Notes: generated from the letters alone by a model not told the origin. Shown: positions 50,338 through 63,557, counted from the first letter of the stretch. The stretch is DNA of 64,000 nucleotides from Apostichopus japonicus (GCF_037975245.1 NC_092561.1:4512001-4576000); one strand, 5' to 3'. Program-made: numbers and translations.

Positions 50338-50655
50338 ATCGGTGCTGTGGCCGAGTGGATAAAGGCAGTGGCATTTGAAGCAATGATATTTGACAATCGG
50401 GGAGGTTCCGGGTTCGACACCTGGCCGGGTAATAAGGTGGGTTTTTCATCCAAGAGCAATCTACGGTTTTCCCATCTGAAATGACTTTCTAAATTGAAAA
50501 GATTCCACATTTGAGTTATAATGTTGAATTGGAAGCCACCCGACGTGTACATTGTAATCCATAATCCCTTGAGGGTTTCTCCCACACTTGTGGTCGCTTA
50601 AGCGTCGTAAAAATAACTGCTGATTATTATTTTTGTGTATTGAGACTGGACTAAA
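50338..50655 (+). mobile_element. SINE-C (tRNA-Ser/Leu-like head)
   Basis: TGTGGCCGAGTGGATAAAGG (A-box region with the class II tRNA GCCGAGTGG signature) and GGGTTCGACACC (B box) are separated by a longer-than-usual spacer, as expected from a class II tRNA with a variable arm. A body of about 230 bp follows with GGTGGGTTTTTCATCCA and GCCACCCGACGTGTACATTG. Only one copy is in the window. Confidence 0.7.
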
Positions 50656-51327
50656 CATGAACAATATTTACCCACGAAAAGTCGTTGCATCGGGGCGGGT
50701 TTTGTTCATCAGTTGCAAATCTTAAATGCTTACTGTTGTGTTCGTTTAAGCAAACCGTCTTTCTCCCCAGTCGCCAAACCATACTCGCCATCTTATCTCT
50801 TCACCCGGCGTCCCTTCCTCTTACCGGCTCTACTACCCATACACATTAGTTTACGGTATGACATCTTATAAACACAGTGATTATGGCACCCAAGGTTGTC
50901 TATTGTTTAGACTGTCCTTAAAATGTATAGACGAAAGAATAGCATGCGAAGAAAATGAAAGTTTATCCATCACTCAACTGGATCATGCATGCGTTAGAAA
51001 AGAAACTCCATGTCTGGATCAAGGGCTACGTGCAAAATGTCACCAATCGTGCGCGATGTTTTTCAAAGAAGGTAGAACATTGTGCCATATTTGAGGAGAT
51101 TATTTATAAATCGCGACTACGTGAGCGACCTCTGTCGGTCATAATATAGAGCGGTTCTCGTAAGTTGAGACTGAATGAACTGACCTGTCACTTTAGCACT
51201 TTGATATTTATGTAAACAGCGAACATTCAAGTATCTTCCTTGGTGATGAGGATTCAATCACCAAATTATAGACAGTAATCGTACCGAGACATCCTTGCAT
51301 TACGCATTAGCTACAGTGACTGTAAAT

Positions 51328-51561
51328 CAGGAGCGTAGCCAAAGGGGGGGGGGGGGGTGGGGACGTAGAGGCGACGGCCCCCTCCTTGAGCCTATTTTTT
51401 TATGATATCGCTAGTAATTTCAAAATAGAAAATGCTTAGATGCAACTTACAAGGCTGGAAGTGACATTTCCAGCGATCTGGGAGGCATTTTCGACCAAAA
51501 TGTTCTTGTAACGTTTCTCGCCAACTCATGCTGGCGCTACGCCTAGATAGCTACGCGTCTG
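51328..51561 (-). mobile_element. hAT-type MITE, family 2, 234 bp, perfect 8-bp TSD
   Basis: Starts CAGGAGCGTAGCCAAAGG and ends AGATAGCTACGCGTCTG. The direct repeat CTGTAAAT lies at 51320-51327 and 51562-51569. The interior (AATGCTTAGATGCAACTTAC, CCAGCGATCTGGGAGGCATT) is the reverse complement of the 51764 copy, so the two form an inverted pair. Confidence 0.92.
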
Positions 51562-51763
51562 CTGTAAATCTCTCAAAGCAGTCAGTGAGAAGGGAATCCC
51601 AACAAGTATTGTAAGCCTATACCGATACTCTATTAACACCAGTACCATTACATTAATTGTATTTGTGCTGTGCCCTAATTGTGTTCATGACGTTCTTTGG
51701 ACAAGTGGACCATGATAACATCCTTCAGAAGGCCACACAGTTCTATCAAATATCAATGTATCA

Positions 51764-52053
51764 CAGGCGCGTAGCCAGGAATTTGCCTAGGGAGGTGTGA
51801 AACTGTAGAACTGGCATTGCAAACTATCTAAGCGTAGCGCCACCATATTTGGCTCGAAGCGTACAAGAAAATTTTGGCTGAAAATGCCTCCCAGATCGCT
51901 GGAAATGGCACTTCCCAGGCCTTGTAAGTTGCATCTTAGCATTTTCTCTTTTGAAAATACTAGCGATATCATAAAAACATTTACAAAAAAATATATGCTC
52001 AAGGGGGGGGGGGCGGCTGCCCCCTTCGCCCCCCCCCCTTGGCTACGCGCCTG
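51764..52053 (+). mobile_element. hAT-type MITE, family 2, 290 bp, perfect 8-bp TSD
   Basis: Starts CAGGCGCGTAGCCAGG and ends CCTTGGCTACGCGCCTG. The direct repeat ATGTATCA lies at 51756-51763 and 52054-52061. The CAG...CTG termini and 8-bp duplication are diagnostic of hAT. The right end has a C10 run and the interior is non-coding. Confidence 0.95.
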
Positions 52054-52194
52054 ATGTATCAATGTAGCTCGGTGGTTGATTCCGATTCTGAAACCTGACA
52101 CATGAAACCTTACAACTACTCCAGTGTCGATCTATTCCAGATTCATTGCAGCACTTTTGAGACAATATTTTTAGTTGAGTTCAAGTTAGATTAA

Positions 52195-52657
52195 GGTGAC
52201 CAGACGTCCCCGATTTTCGGGGACAGTCCCTGATTACAGTGTGCTGTCCCCGATGAACATGTGTCCCCGGAAATGTCCCCGATTTGTCAAAATGTTCAGG
52301 AATTTCGAAAATATCCCACATTATAAGTAAAATAATTGTAAAAAAACAAATTTATTCAAGTGTGCAGTCGCAGAACGGAACTAAACAGTATTTCAGGTGG
52401 GCCAGTGTAAAGTAGAATATGCTAGATCGATCTAGCTTAGCACTCTTTCATAAAGTAAATAAATTTCATCTAAGAAAAAGCTACATTTTTGAAAATAAAA
52501 TTGATTTAAAAAGTGCTTCTAAGTATCACCATTTTACATCTACGCACCTTAGGCACTAGAAAATTTTCCAAAGGGGAGGGGGACACCCCCTCCCCTTAGA
52601 CCCCATATCAGTTACGCAATAAATGTCCCTGATTCCAGTCAGGCAAATATGGTCACC
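52195..52657. mobile_element. TTAA-flanked MITE, 463 bp
   Basis: Termini GGTGACCA / TGGTCACC are immediately flanked by TTAA on both sides (52191-52194 and 52658-52661). The next bases on each side contain repeated GTCCCCGA and GTCCCTGATT blocks in inverted arrangement. TTAA targeting suggests a piggyBac-type origin. That class is inference, because the terminal repeat is short. Confidence 0.65.
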
Positions 52658-53308
52658 TTAAGCTAGATATAAACTAGACTATGCAAAGAAAGCATACAGC
52701 TTTGATACCTGTTTTTACAAAGGTAAAGGTTGTCATTTGCTATCCATGGTATCGGCACATTCCTTTTATTTTTATTAAAAACTAATTTAAAAGTGGTCAT
52801 GATATTGTAGATTACAGATATGTCTATTATACCTCTCCGTACATATAACTAAGGTGAAATTCTCGATATTTACGTAGTTTACACAATGGCACATATATTT
52901 ACCGGGAATTGTTTTGCAACAGCGTCTGACATGGCCATAAATTACCTCAAATGCTACGCAGTAACAACCGGAGCATTTGTTGGTGAGTGGGATGATCTCC
53001 AGGCAGTACTTCCGGGAAGACCACAATGCTTTGCGGTCTTTATAAAGTGGTCGGACTTGGGGAACGTTGGCACAGTTTTCAGTTTGCGGCCGATTCAGAT
53101 AAAGGTGGTGGTAATAGTACACCAGCTTAATAATATCATATAGCCAATGATAGGATCGACGAAATTATTTGTTAGTTTGTTCGAACTCCCGCTGTGTATG
53201 TAAACTTTCGTTGAAAGGAAGGGTTTTGAGAGAGAATATTTTTATTTTGGTGAGATTTATCTGTACTGAACGCCGACAAGGAACCTTATTTGTACAGATT
53301 TGACAATC

Positions 53309-55139
53309 ATGGAAGTTTTTCATTGTCTCACTTTAACAATGATTTTTGTCTTAACTCGAGTTGACGATGTTAGTGGAACGCATTTCCGAGGCGGATCGAT
53401 CTCATGGGCGCCTGTTGGAAATAGTGGTACCCAGGTAAGTGGATTGAAGTTGTGTTAATTCTAAGCCGTGATATACACCAAAACCCGAAAATTGTATTTG
53501 AATAATTTACCAATTAAGGCGTTGCACCTACACCACCACACTATAGGCCTATATATGTAAATACTTCATTTTTTTTTTGATATCCTAAAAATGGGAAATT
53601 AATCTAAAAACACAACGATGATGTCACAAACGCCACTTATTTTACAGTACTGTACTTTGCATTGACTATCGCGAGAACTTAAAACTGTCTAGTGCGTTAA
53701 GTTCCCGTTAACCGCACAATCAACAGGCTTGTGTCAAAAACTTATAAAAACTCCCTGCTTGATGTAGCGAAAAATGGCATGATGTAATGAATTCTTTCCA
53801 TTATATTAATTAGTAAAAGGTATTTGTTTCCTTTGTCTACCTCAACTTTCTTTGCCTTTTCACAAATCTATGTCGATTCCACTAAACAATCTTAAAAAAG
53901 ATCCCTCCCCTCCACCCGACCCTCTCTCAAATGGTCATAAATATAGGTTTATTGACATTTTGCCATTTAGACTTACCACCTCTATTGCGAGTTGATTTGA
54001 TTAATAGGCTTTATACGTATTAAAAACATCATAATGATGGTAACACGATGACAGGGGATCTTCCGATTGGTTCCAGTCCCTCGTCTGCCGGCAAATTTCT
54101 GGAATCATGTTAGAGTTTGATTTTGTTTTCTCTAGATTGAAGTTCATTATCGATTTGGGTGGAAACTTAATTACGAACCTCATTATCTCTGTACTGACGA
54201 TGCGATCAAGAATGAAACAATGATTGAAGGGGAAGGAGAACTCATGCTGGTTAAAAGGAGTAGCGAGGGCGATGTTCTCTTTGAGGAGATTGTGAAGGAT
54301 CCGCTGGACTATATATGTACAGACCGGTAAGTATATATCTACAGATATGTCTTTCATTATATGGTCTCTGAGACCAGGGAAGGGTAAGGAGTAGGGCCAT
54401 ATTGACAATAGTTTTCACGCTACAATGATGTACATATAGACGAGTGTTGTGCTGCCTTATAGAGGGAAATTCAACACTTCGATCTTATGATTCTTATCTC
54501 CCCCCCCCCCCTCCCCACTCACACACACCTTCTCCCATATGATATGCTGAAACACCATAAAGCATTTTGTAAGGGCAAAATGGGTTCCAGCAATGTAAAA
54601 GTGTATAAACAAAAAGTTAGGCTGAAGCCCGAATGGAAAATGTCTATATGTATCGGTATAGTTTAGTTTGTATTGCGTGAATTCAATAGTACTAGATTTT
54701 AATGCCAGAAGTAATCATATCTATTCAATCCACGATTAATGTTGGGTAATATTATGTGTATGAAGATATTAAGCATTCACAAATATCAGGAAGTTGACGA
54801 TGTTGTTTTATAAAACTAAAGTTCTAAATCGGTGAGGCAGCTTTTTACTTTAAATTGTAACATGTATAGCAAACGTAGCAATGGCTGTCTTAAACATTAG
54901 GAAGTAGAAATATGAAAATGGTTAACATTTTAATGAAAAAGTTAATAGATTAGAACATAATACCAGAGTTACCAGTAGTTATTTGCCAAGTTAAAGCAAA
55001 GTTACGATTCAGTTCAGCGCAAGCTTAAGGTTCAACTCAAATTTCGTATTGCATATGTTACGGTAATTATTATATATGTTTTTACGCTGTATATGATACT
55101 ATTTTGCATGTCATCTGCCCCCCCCCCCCCCAAAAAAAA

Positions 55140-55215
<76 letters not shown>

Positions 55216-58200
55216 ATTAATTAGATGAAAATCTCGAGTGAAACAGAATAATTGTAAAATTGTATAATTTACATGCATATCGTGGTAATATTCAGTTCGT
55301 TATCGTGTGTGAAAAATGTGTACTTGGTAACGGTATGATTATTTCCGGCCACATAAACCAATCAGGACACCTCAAACCACATCTATTCTATAGACCAATC
55401 TCTTGATAATAATGAAGATATTAAATGCCTTTGCAAACATATCGCTAGAAAAAATGTTACGGTAAATCATGTTTATAAATTACAGACATCCGACCGAAGA
55501 GCGGAGCACAGATTTTAGGCAAAAGTATATCAGCATTATCCAACAAAGTGTAGGCTATAGTTGTAAAACCAAGTGACAAAGAAATGCAAATAAATAAAAG
55601 AAAAAGCTGGCTTTAAAAACAATTTGGACTTTTTGTGGATAATCTTCGGTATTGGAATCCAACCGCATATATACAACGAAGTCAAATATCTCTACTTATA
55701 CAGTCTGTATACAGTGTAGCCTAGAGTCATATTTTTAACCGTACGTTATAGCCTAGTGATGTTTCTCACAGCAACAATTCGATGACAAACCATTATGGAT
55801 GTTAACGTCAATACGTCACAGGAAGTAGTAACGAATTTCTTCATTAATTGTCACCGATCGCCTGCCTACCCTTAAGCCTATAACCTTAACCCTACCCTTT
55901 ATTCAGTTTCTTAAAAAATATCAAGTTTGCTGACGAACGTTTTGTTCTTATGTAGATGACAACTCTTATGCCTGCACCGTTACCATAATGTTCTCCTTGC
56001 ATTGTAAGTTCGCATCGCTCTTGGTCGGTTTAGAACTACATATTTGTGGTTTACTCTTTGTCACATTACTCCGAAAATGAGTACTTTATATTATTTTATT
56101 TTTCGGAAATTCATCCACGATAAATAAATAAGAACCTCTGACAATTCCACCCAATCGAAAAGCGTCAAAAATCGCTTGCGATGCGTGACTATCACATAGT
56201 GTGAAAAAACACACAATCACAATAACCACACATTCCTGTGCCTTGTCTTTGATTTATATCATTATCTCATATTTCTCTGGCATAACATTTTATCAATCGC
56301 GTAAGGATATGAGCCTCTGATGTGCAAGACCTGGTAGTCCCTTGAAAGTGCATTTTGGAATTGAAACTGGAGGGCAGACTGTGGAGGGAAAACGTATATG
56401 CACGATTACCTAATCTCGCACAAGAAAATGAAACTTTCCAACATGATATTGTCAACACTGACTTACATCCACTGTAAACTTAACTTCACTTCTCAGAGAG
56501 GGTACGGCTTGAGTTCCTTAGGCTAGGACATTATAGCCATGATAGCACACGAGTTCGGCTTGCGTCCTTAGGCTAGGGCATTAGCCATTGATAGCACACG
56601 AGTTCGGCTTGCGTCCTTAGGCTAGAACATTAGCCATTATAGCATACGAGTTCGGTACGGCTTGAGTCCTTAGGCTAGGCTTTTAGCCATGATAGCACAC
56701 GAGCTCGGTACGGATTGAGTCCTTAGGTATAGGGCAATAGCGATGATAGGACATGAGGTCGGTTTTAGCTTTGGGGCATAAACGAGTTTGACGCAATAAA
56801 TCACACTAAAACTGAATTCATCGGTGGTGTTGGTGAGTGCTGGTAGGAGAGGATGTATAGGTACGAGCCAGAACATTGAAACGGGTTCTTCCCCTGTCTT
56901 ATATCAAGGGAATATGATGGCATTCAGTCCCCCTCCCCCTTTGGATTTTTTTTTGCATTTCCAGGTGGCCTCAGATGCAATTTGGTGCAATATAGCACAC
57001 TTCAACACCCAATCCATTTTGTAAATAATTTTGCATTTTCACCTGGCCTTATAGATGCAATTTGGTGCTCCAAATGAGATTTTTTTCTCATTTGGAAATG
57101 AAAAAGGGGTTTTCTGACTAGCGGAGCGGGGGGGGGGGGGCGGAATGATACTTCCGCCCCCATATTTTTCACTGGGTGGCTGGCGCCCCACAGACCCCCC
57201 CCCCGGTTCCTACGCCCTTGATGGCATTCCTTTGTCGGGCATGTCGCTTTTTAACGGTTAGCTATAGCAAATGAGTCTACGTGACACAAAGACAATTGCT
57301 TGAAATTCTTTGATAGGTATAGTGCTTACACATTATACTAGTGACATTATTGTGCTATTTTCAGATTTGATGAGGGATCTGTTGGTGAATTTCATTGGGC
57401 CTCCGGCGTTAACTCGTTCATCCTTGACGTTGACGAACGAATGGGTACAGAATTTGAACTCGGGTAAGTATCACATAAATATGTTGATGTAAGGCTTTAA
57501 ATTGTGAAGGTGCTTCATATGATTAAATGAATCGGTTGTAGCTTACAGCATTATGCCTACAAAGTATTGCTTGTATGTGCATAGGGTCTACAAGCCAACA
57601 CATTATACTGTCATGAACTGAATAAGGTATATATATACGACACTATCCTAAAGGCACCATTGCTCAATACACGGTAGCTGAGGTACTGCTGCGCACTGAA
57701 TAACCTAACGCACTACTACACACTGTACTCAGGTGCTACGGGTCATTGTACAGAGGAGCAACGGCGCACGTTATGTTACGTATGCGCACTATATCGTGTT
57801 AGTATGGGCATTGTACTGTGGTACTACTGCGTACTGTGATGAGGTGCTACTCCGCTGTGTACTGAAGTGCTATACTACGCACTCTGCTTTGGTATACAGT
57901 TGCACACTGAGCTGAGGTGCTACTGCGCACGATACTGAGGGGCAACTGCACACACTGTACTGTGCTGCTATACTGTTCACTGTACTGTGGTATTACTGCG
58001 TACTGTACTGTGGTATTACTGCGTACTGTACTGTGGTGCCACTTCGCAGTGTACTGAAGTGCTAGTAGTAGCACTGCGCACTATGATGTGGTATAGCTGC
58101 GCACTAAGCTGAGATGCTACTGCGTACTAAACTGATGTATACTTTGTAACACTAAGTTAGATCAACAAAAACAGTTTACGCCTATGTATTACAATTTTTG

Positions 58201-61200
58201 GTCGGAATTTCAGAATTCTACCACATGCAAACTTAAATGTCATATAAAGGATAATGAACTAGTATAATTCCTGTGGACTACTACTTACTGATCGCTAATG
58301 CAACATTTGCATTTGACGTGAAGTATGTTTCCTTCTATTCAGGAAAGCGGATATGAATTAGTTCCTCCTATTCCAACAACTCATAGTAAATCATCTCTCC
58401 GCCGGAAGTGATCTCAAACTTTTCACATAGCTTACCGTATATTTTTATTTAAGTGTTTTTGGAAATATTGTCGGAAATGATTAAACCTGAAAAGGCCAGC
58501 TATACTTTATAACATCAACCTCCACGTGTGAAGAAAACAATTATATTAAACTATTTTTGGTCGGAAACTACTGAGAAAAAAAAACACAGTACAAATTTAA
58601 CATGATAATATTGACTCCCCCCCCCCCCCGACCCAATTCGTACAAAGGTACTGCTGCTAAATTACGTCCACTTGTAAAACGAAACAAAACCGCAGTAAAA
58701 ATAATACCCGGTCTAGCATTATTAGAATTTGTAGTGCATTATAAGGCTATGGTAAGCGATCAAATTCTCATAGCATATATTGTACTGAGTAAAAAAAACA
58801 ACTCATAAGGAAACCAAACAGCAAAACTGCAGAGTGTCTTCGATGATTCAACATGAATAATCTTATATGTATGAATGTGACACACTAAGCATTGAGATAT
58901 CACAAACAATATTCACATTGGAAGCTGATGACCGAGACGGAAACTTTTTATTTTATGCAGTATACATATTGATCTCTACCAACGATAACAACCTTCCTAC
59001 TTCTTATGCCTCGACAAATATGCTTAAAAGTACTCGCTAATTGGCGACCGTGACTATAAATCTACTCGCCAAAACGCAAAACTTTAGCACTCGCCACTGT
59101 GATAACTGTTCAAGTGTTCATAGTACAGACCTGCAACATCAATACTTTCTGTGATCAAAGAATATAGGCACTTATATAAGGCAGATACATGTTGCTACGT
59201 AATTGCACATTGGAAAATCATGTTTCTGTGCATGTATGAAATATACCTTTTTTTCCACCAAAATATAAGTGATGAACGAAATAAAACATGTCGAAGAATC
59301 ATATATAGTAGTGTCTCAGGCAACAATACTTACGAAGATAGCTTGGCTTCGGTCACATTAGGGCTCCTCTATATAGTACTAGGCATATACTATACAGTAG
59401 CTAAGTGTGCGCGAGTACTAAGCCTATACATTACCATATACTGCTACTTTGAACCGATACTCGATTAGCGCGACTTCGTACATTTTCTCAGTTATCATCG
59501 TTTTATTAGCTGCAGATTGATGCGCGAAAAAACATTGCCTAAATCAAAGCGATCTTTTACACAATTAAAATGTAAGGTTGGAAGAGCATCTATCTTCCAC
59601 TCGCAACTGGTGTTGAGTGAACATCTTTGCAAAAATCTTTGGCTCAAAATTGTATGTACTATAAGGTAGGTTCTACAATATATGTAGGCATACATACTAT
59701 ATGTGTACTACCCGTAAATGATACGTTTTACCAACTCAACCCTTAACATTTTATTTCGATAGATATTTCTCTTGTTGTTGGATTGGTGTTCTCAACTATG
59801 AAAGACCTAGGAGATGGAAGATGCTTACGAAGGTCGACCTTACGCCTCGGCCCGACAACCAACAGTTAAATTCGTCACCTATGACATCATCCCTGCCTCT
59901 TTTACGAATCCAAAGAGGATGTGATTTCATCGTTGATATTCCATGTAAGATGCACGTTACCGTCTTGCACGTAATGTTTTACCTGACAGCCGGGCGATGA
60001 TATAATGTTAGAATCGGTTATGAGTAAATAGGAATTGATTTTAAAACACCCGATTGTCATGTTACTTAATTGCAGTTAAAAAATACCCTTTTTTCTGTCT
60101 TCGTAAAAGAAACTTATACTCTCTCGTTATTTGATACCTTCCTTTGCTGAAATATCAAATTATGAAATTTATTCATTTCTTTTGGAGACCGCATATTGCG
60201 CAATAAGTTATGTTATTAATAGACGACATGTCCATATATCATAACTGTATTTCCTTGTTTATAACTGATGCAATTATGAACCTCAATTGCTTTGAAATCG
60301 CTGTTTAATGTTGACCATTCACGTCATGCCATGTTTCCAACATCTCATCATACTGAAAATTTCTTAACAAAATTTTATAATTATTTACCTTAAAGAAAAA
60401 ACAAAAGCAGCCGTTAATGATGTCCATAATTATATGATATCACAGATGATTAAAAGATGCACTCATCCAACTAAAGTGAGAACAGTTCAGTATGTATAAT
60501 TCAACATTGGAATAAGCTGGAAGTCAAACCAATGTCCAGCTGGGTTTCACTAGCAGTTTGAACAATCTCAGCCTTCGTAATGATATGGCCCATTAGTTTC
60601 ATAGTCTTATCATTAAAGTATCTTTTTAACCATCGAAATAACATTTACATGTTTCCCTTTCCATTCATGATTCATTTGATACATGTATACCAGGGAGTTG
60701 GACAGAAAATAAATGCCGACTTTCCAATATCCAGGTTGAATCTTTAAATTAAAAGACCTACACTGTGTGATTGCAAACATTTGGGGTCGTTTCGCCACAT
60801 TGATCCTCTGATAAGTATAAACATACATTAATTTGACTGTTCATCTTGCGATGGATTACGTTTGACATGGTTTCACGTCGTAACTTATAATAAATGAAAA
60901 ATCAATTCAGATTTATGTTTATTTCTCAGCAGTTTGTGCGTACACGTAGTGTATTATACAAACGTTAAGGCTAGAGCTTGTTATACCTTTAAGTAATTCT
61001 TTCGATGTTTTTTTTTATATATTTCTCAGATTACGATAAAGATGGAGACCATGTGAAATGTCGATGGGCCAAGGCACTAAAGAACGAGTGCACGCCGCCA
61101 AACTGTGGGCGAGCTCACCAAATGTTTACGATAACGGTTAGTTGGATTCTTAATGATTTTTACCGTTTCATGTTCCTCATTCTTCGAAGAGAGAGAGATC

Positions 61201-63557
61201 ATTAGTATGTTGCCTCTAAGATATGAAAAACATTGCTATTTGAAAATGTTCTTGATTCTACGCCAGATCTCTCCTGACCAAAATGGCAGACTTTGTTTCG
61301 TAAAACCCAGTTCTTTACTCCACTCCATTAAACTCGTGAAAGCATTCTCGAAACATATAAACCACCACAAAGTTGTTTAGTATAAGCACCCTATGCCAAC
61401 GTATTATACAGAAGCACCACCTTTCATCGGGTATGTTAACTTTCGGTATAAACATAGTTCTTCATTTCCTCCCAACTTTGGAACATAATTAAATGTATAA
61501 AGAAACACACTGGTCGACTCCCATTTGGTTCCCTTTCCGGATGATATAACAATTTGAAACTTATTTAAGATAGTTCATTGTGCAATAATTTGTGGTCTCA
61601 TAAATGGTACAACACATCAAATTGTCTTTGCATTTCATTGTTGTTCACTGTTATAATGTAGGCCCTTCGATAATTGAATATTTCACTGTGGTGAAATCAC
61701 TTGATTACACTTTACCATCATTAACTAAAATACACACAATTGAATAGATTTTAGGGTCACATATAAATATTTCATTTTTCAGTAAAACAGTAGCAGTTGT
61801 TGGTGTTGTCCATGTTTGACATCACAGATTATAACTCAATGCACTTAACCAAACAAATTGCACAAATTGAAGCTTGGGCAGAAGCATCATTTGATTTCGC
61901 ATCATTATTTCTCGTATTCGAATCTCATAACTCTATGCCATTCTGTCTGTAGGACGGTTCGTGCATGATTCACATTGACAGTGAGGTTGCAGACATTGGA
62001 TGGTACGCTGTGGCTGTGATGATTGAGGACTTCATCACACCTTTCTCTAGTCAAGCATTGAGTGCTGTTCCATTCCATTTCTTAGTCAGAGTTGACCCTG
62101 GAGAGAGGCGATGCAATGATGTAATCAATACGGATCCTGTGAATAAATGTTTGGCTGTCCCACCAGGGGAGTTGTTTGTTTACAAGGCTACGGCTAAAGT
62201 AATGAACCCAGAAATACCGTGAGTTGTCTGAAAATAATTTAGAAATATGTCATTATTTTATGGATTGTCTGTACCAATGGTTGGATGCTCTGCAGCGATG
62301 GGGAGTTCCTGTAGAGATGAGTTGGGGTTCTGCAGCGACGGGTGGATATTCTATAGCGATGGATGGGGGTACTATAGCGTTATGTTATGTTTCTATGGCG
62401 AGGGTGGGGATTTCCTAGCGATAGGTGGATATTCTATAGCGATAGGTTGATATTCTGTAGTGACGGGTGGATATTCTATAGCGATGGATGGGGGTAATAT
62501 AGCGATAGGTTATGGTTCTATGACGATGGGGGGGGGGGGTTCTCTAGCGATAGGTGAATATTCCATAGCGATAGGTTGATGTTCTGTAGCGATAGGTGGA
62601 TGTTCTATAGCGATGGGTTGATATTCTATAGCGATGGATGGGGGTAATATAGCGATAGGTTATGGTTCTATGGCGAGTGTGGTGGTTCTCTATCGATAGG
62701 TGGATATTCTATAGCGATGGGTGGGCTTCCGTAGCGATGGGTGGATATTCTATAGCGATGGATGGAGGCTCTATAGCGATAGGTTATGTTTCTATGGCGA
62801 TGGGTGGGGGAGGCGGTTATCTAGCGATAGGTTGATATTCTATATCGACGGGTGGGTATTCTGTAAGCGATAGGTGGATGTTCTGTAGCGATGTATGGAT
62901 ATTCTATCGCGATAGATGGGGGTTCTATAGCGATGGATGGGGGTTCTCTAGCGATAGGTGGATGTTCTGTAGCGATGGGTGGGTCTTCTGTAGCGATGTG
63001 TGGATATTCTATTGCGACAGGCGGATATTCTATAGCGATGGATGGGGGTTCTATAGCGATAGGTGGATGTTCTGTATCGATGGCTGGGGGGTCTATAGCG
63101 ATGGATGCCGAGGGTTTCGTAGCAGTGGGTAGGGATCAGATTCTGCCAAAAGGTTCTAATTCAATCGATGGAAAGAAAAATTATTGTAGTTTTATATTCA
63201 GATCAATCAGGTGCAGTTTACATTCAAAACGGTAATGTTCTTATTAAGATATTGTTTCTACAATGGAGGTGAATAACCAAATAATCATAAAGAGACTCAC
63301 ACAGTAAAGTTTAAGAGCTGTACTTTAGCATTTTTAATTTTATAATGTTACATGAGAATATTCCATTTACAAATTTCCTATCATTTACTCCTTTGCAGAA
63401 TTGTGAATTTTGCTAGTACTTCGCCGAGGGGAATGGAAAAGTCGGGCGTCACGTCAGAAGGGGGAGGCCTATATTCTGCAGAATTCAACTGGGTGCCATC
63501 TCCTAAATTAGTCGGCACTGTGGAAACATTTTGTTATTCTCCATTTGACAGTGAAAG
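53309..63557 (+). CDS. Secreted 'THFRGG' family protein, 5' part (7 exons, continues past window)
   Basis: Exons 53309-53434, 54136-54326, 57365-57463, 59763-59944, 61030-61136, 61953-62218 and 63399-63557 join in phase (1130 nt, 376 codons plus two bases). The start has a signal peptide (about 1-22) followed by GTHFRGGSISWAP. Then come IEVHYRFGWKLNY, FSCCWIGVL, VDLTPRPDNQQLNSSPMTS, IPYYDKDGDHVKCRWAKA, GWYAVAVMIEDF, AVPFHFLV and FASTSPRGM. I recognise this order of motifs from predicted proteins of many marine invertebrates that have no assigned function. The even cysteines suggest a disulfide-rich extracellular domain. The last exon ends with donor GTAAAT and an open frame, so downstream exons lie outside. 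Introns contain three minisatellites and a MITE. Confidence 0.85.
55143..55214. repeat. (TA)n(ATA)n compound microsatellite
   Basis: Preceded by C and A runs. About 48 bp of TA, then ATA repeats. Lies in the second intron of the THFRGG gene. Confidence 0.95.
56498..56760. repeat. Minisatellite of about 50 bp, 5 units
   Basis: The unit contains GAGTTCGGCTTGCGTCCTTA, GGCTAGGxCATTAGCCATGA and TAGCACAC. Variation includes an inserted GGTAC. Lies in the second intron of the THFRGG gene. Confidence 0.88.
56925..57220 (+). mobile_element. hAT-type MITE, family 1, 296 bp, perfect 8-bp TSD
   Basis: The direct repeat ATGGCATT lies at 56917-56924 and 57221-57228. The right end CGGTTCCTACGCCCTTG is intact, while the left terminus jumps from CAGT straight to the internal CCCCCTCCCC block, an internal deletion of the left inverted repeat. 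It ends 144 bp before exon 3 of the THFRGG gene. Confidence 0.9.
57655..58140. repeat. Minisatellite of about 23 bp (GTACTG/GCGCAC)
   Basis: Units like TGTACTGTGGTGCTACTGCG repeated imperfectly about 20 times in the third intron of the THFRGG gene. The open frames in it are repeat artefacts. Confidence 0.85.
62284..63130. repeat. Minisatellite of about 21-23 bp (TATAGCGATGGATGGGGGTTC)
   Basis: Nearly 850 bp of units such as GGTGGATATTCTATAGCGAT and GGATGGGGGTTCTATAGCGA, probably close to 40 copies, G-rich on the plus strand. Starts about 65 bp after exon 6 of the THFRGG gene. Several frames stay open and encode Gly/Ser/Tyr/Asp-rich peptides, which I regard as by-products. Confidence 0.92.

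Larger units (their letters stand above)
48148..53308. other. Intergenic with MITEs and a SINE, no gene recognised
   Basis: Follows the sulfotransferase stop codon. It contains the 654-bp, 234-bp and 290-bp hAT-type elements, SINE-C and a TTAA-flanked element. Short open frames at 52787-53143 on both strands have no recognisable features. Confidence 0.5.

Noticed and set aside
52787-53143. Overlapping open frames on both strands before the THFRGG gene
   Set aside because: No recognisable motif, signal peptide or splice pattern.
62878-63235. Gly/Ser/Asp/Tyr-rich plus-strand frames
   Set aside because: Produced by the 21-23-bp minisatellite in an intron; multiple frames are equally open.
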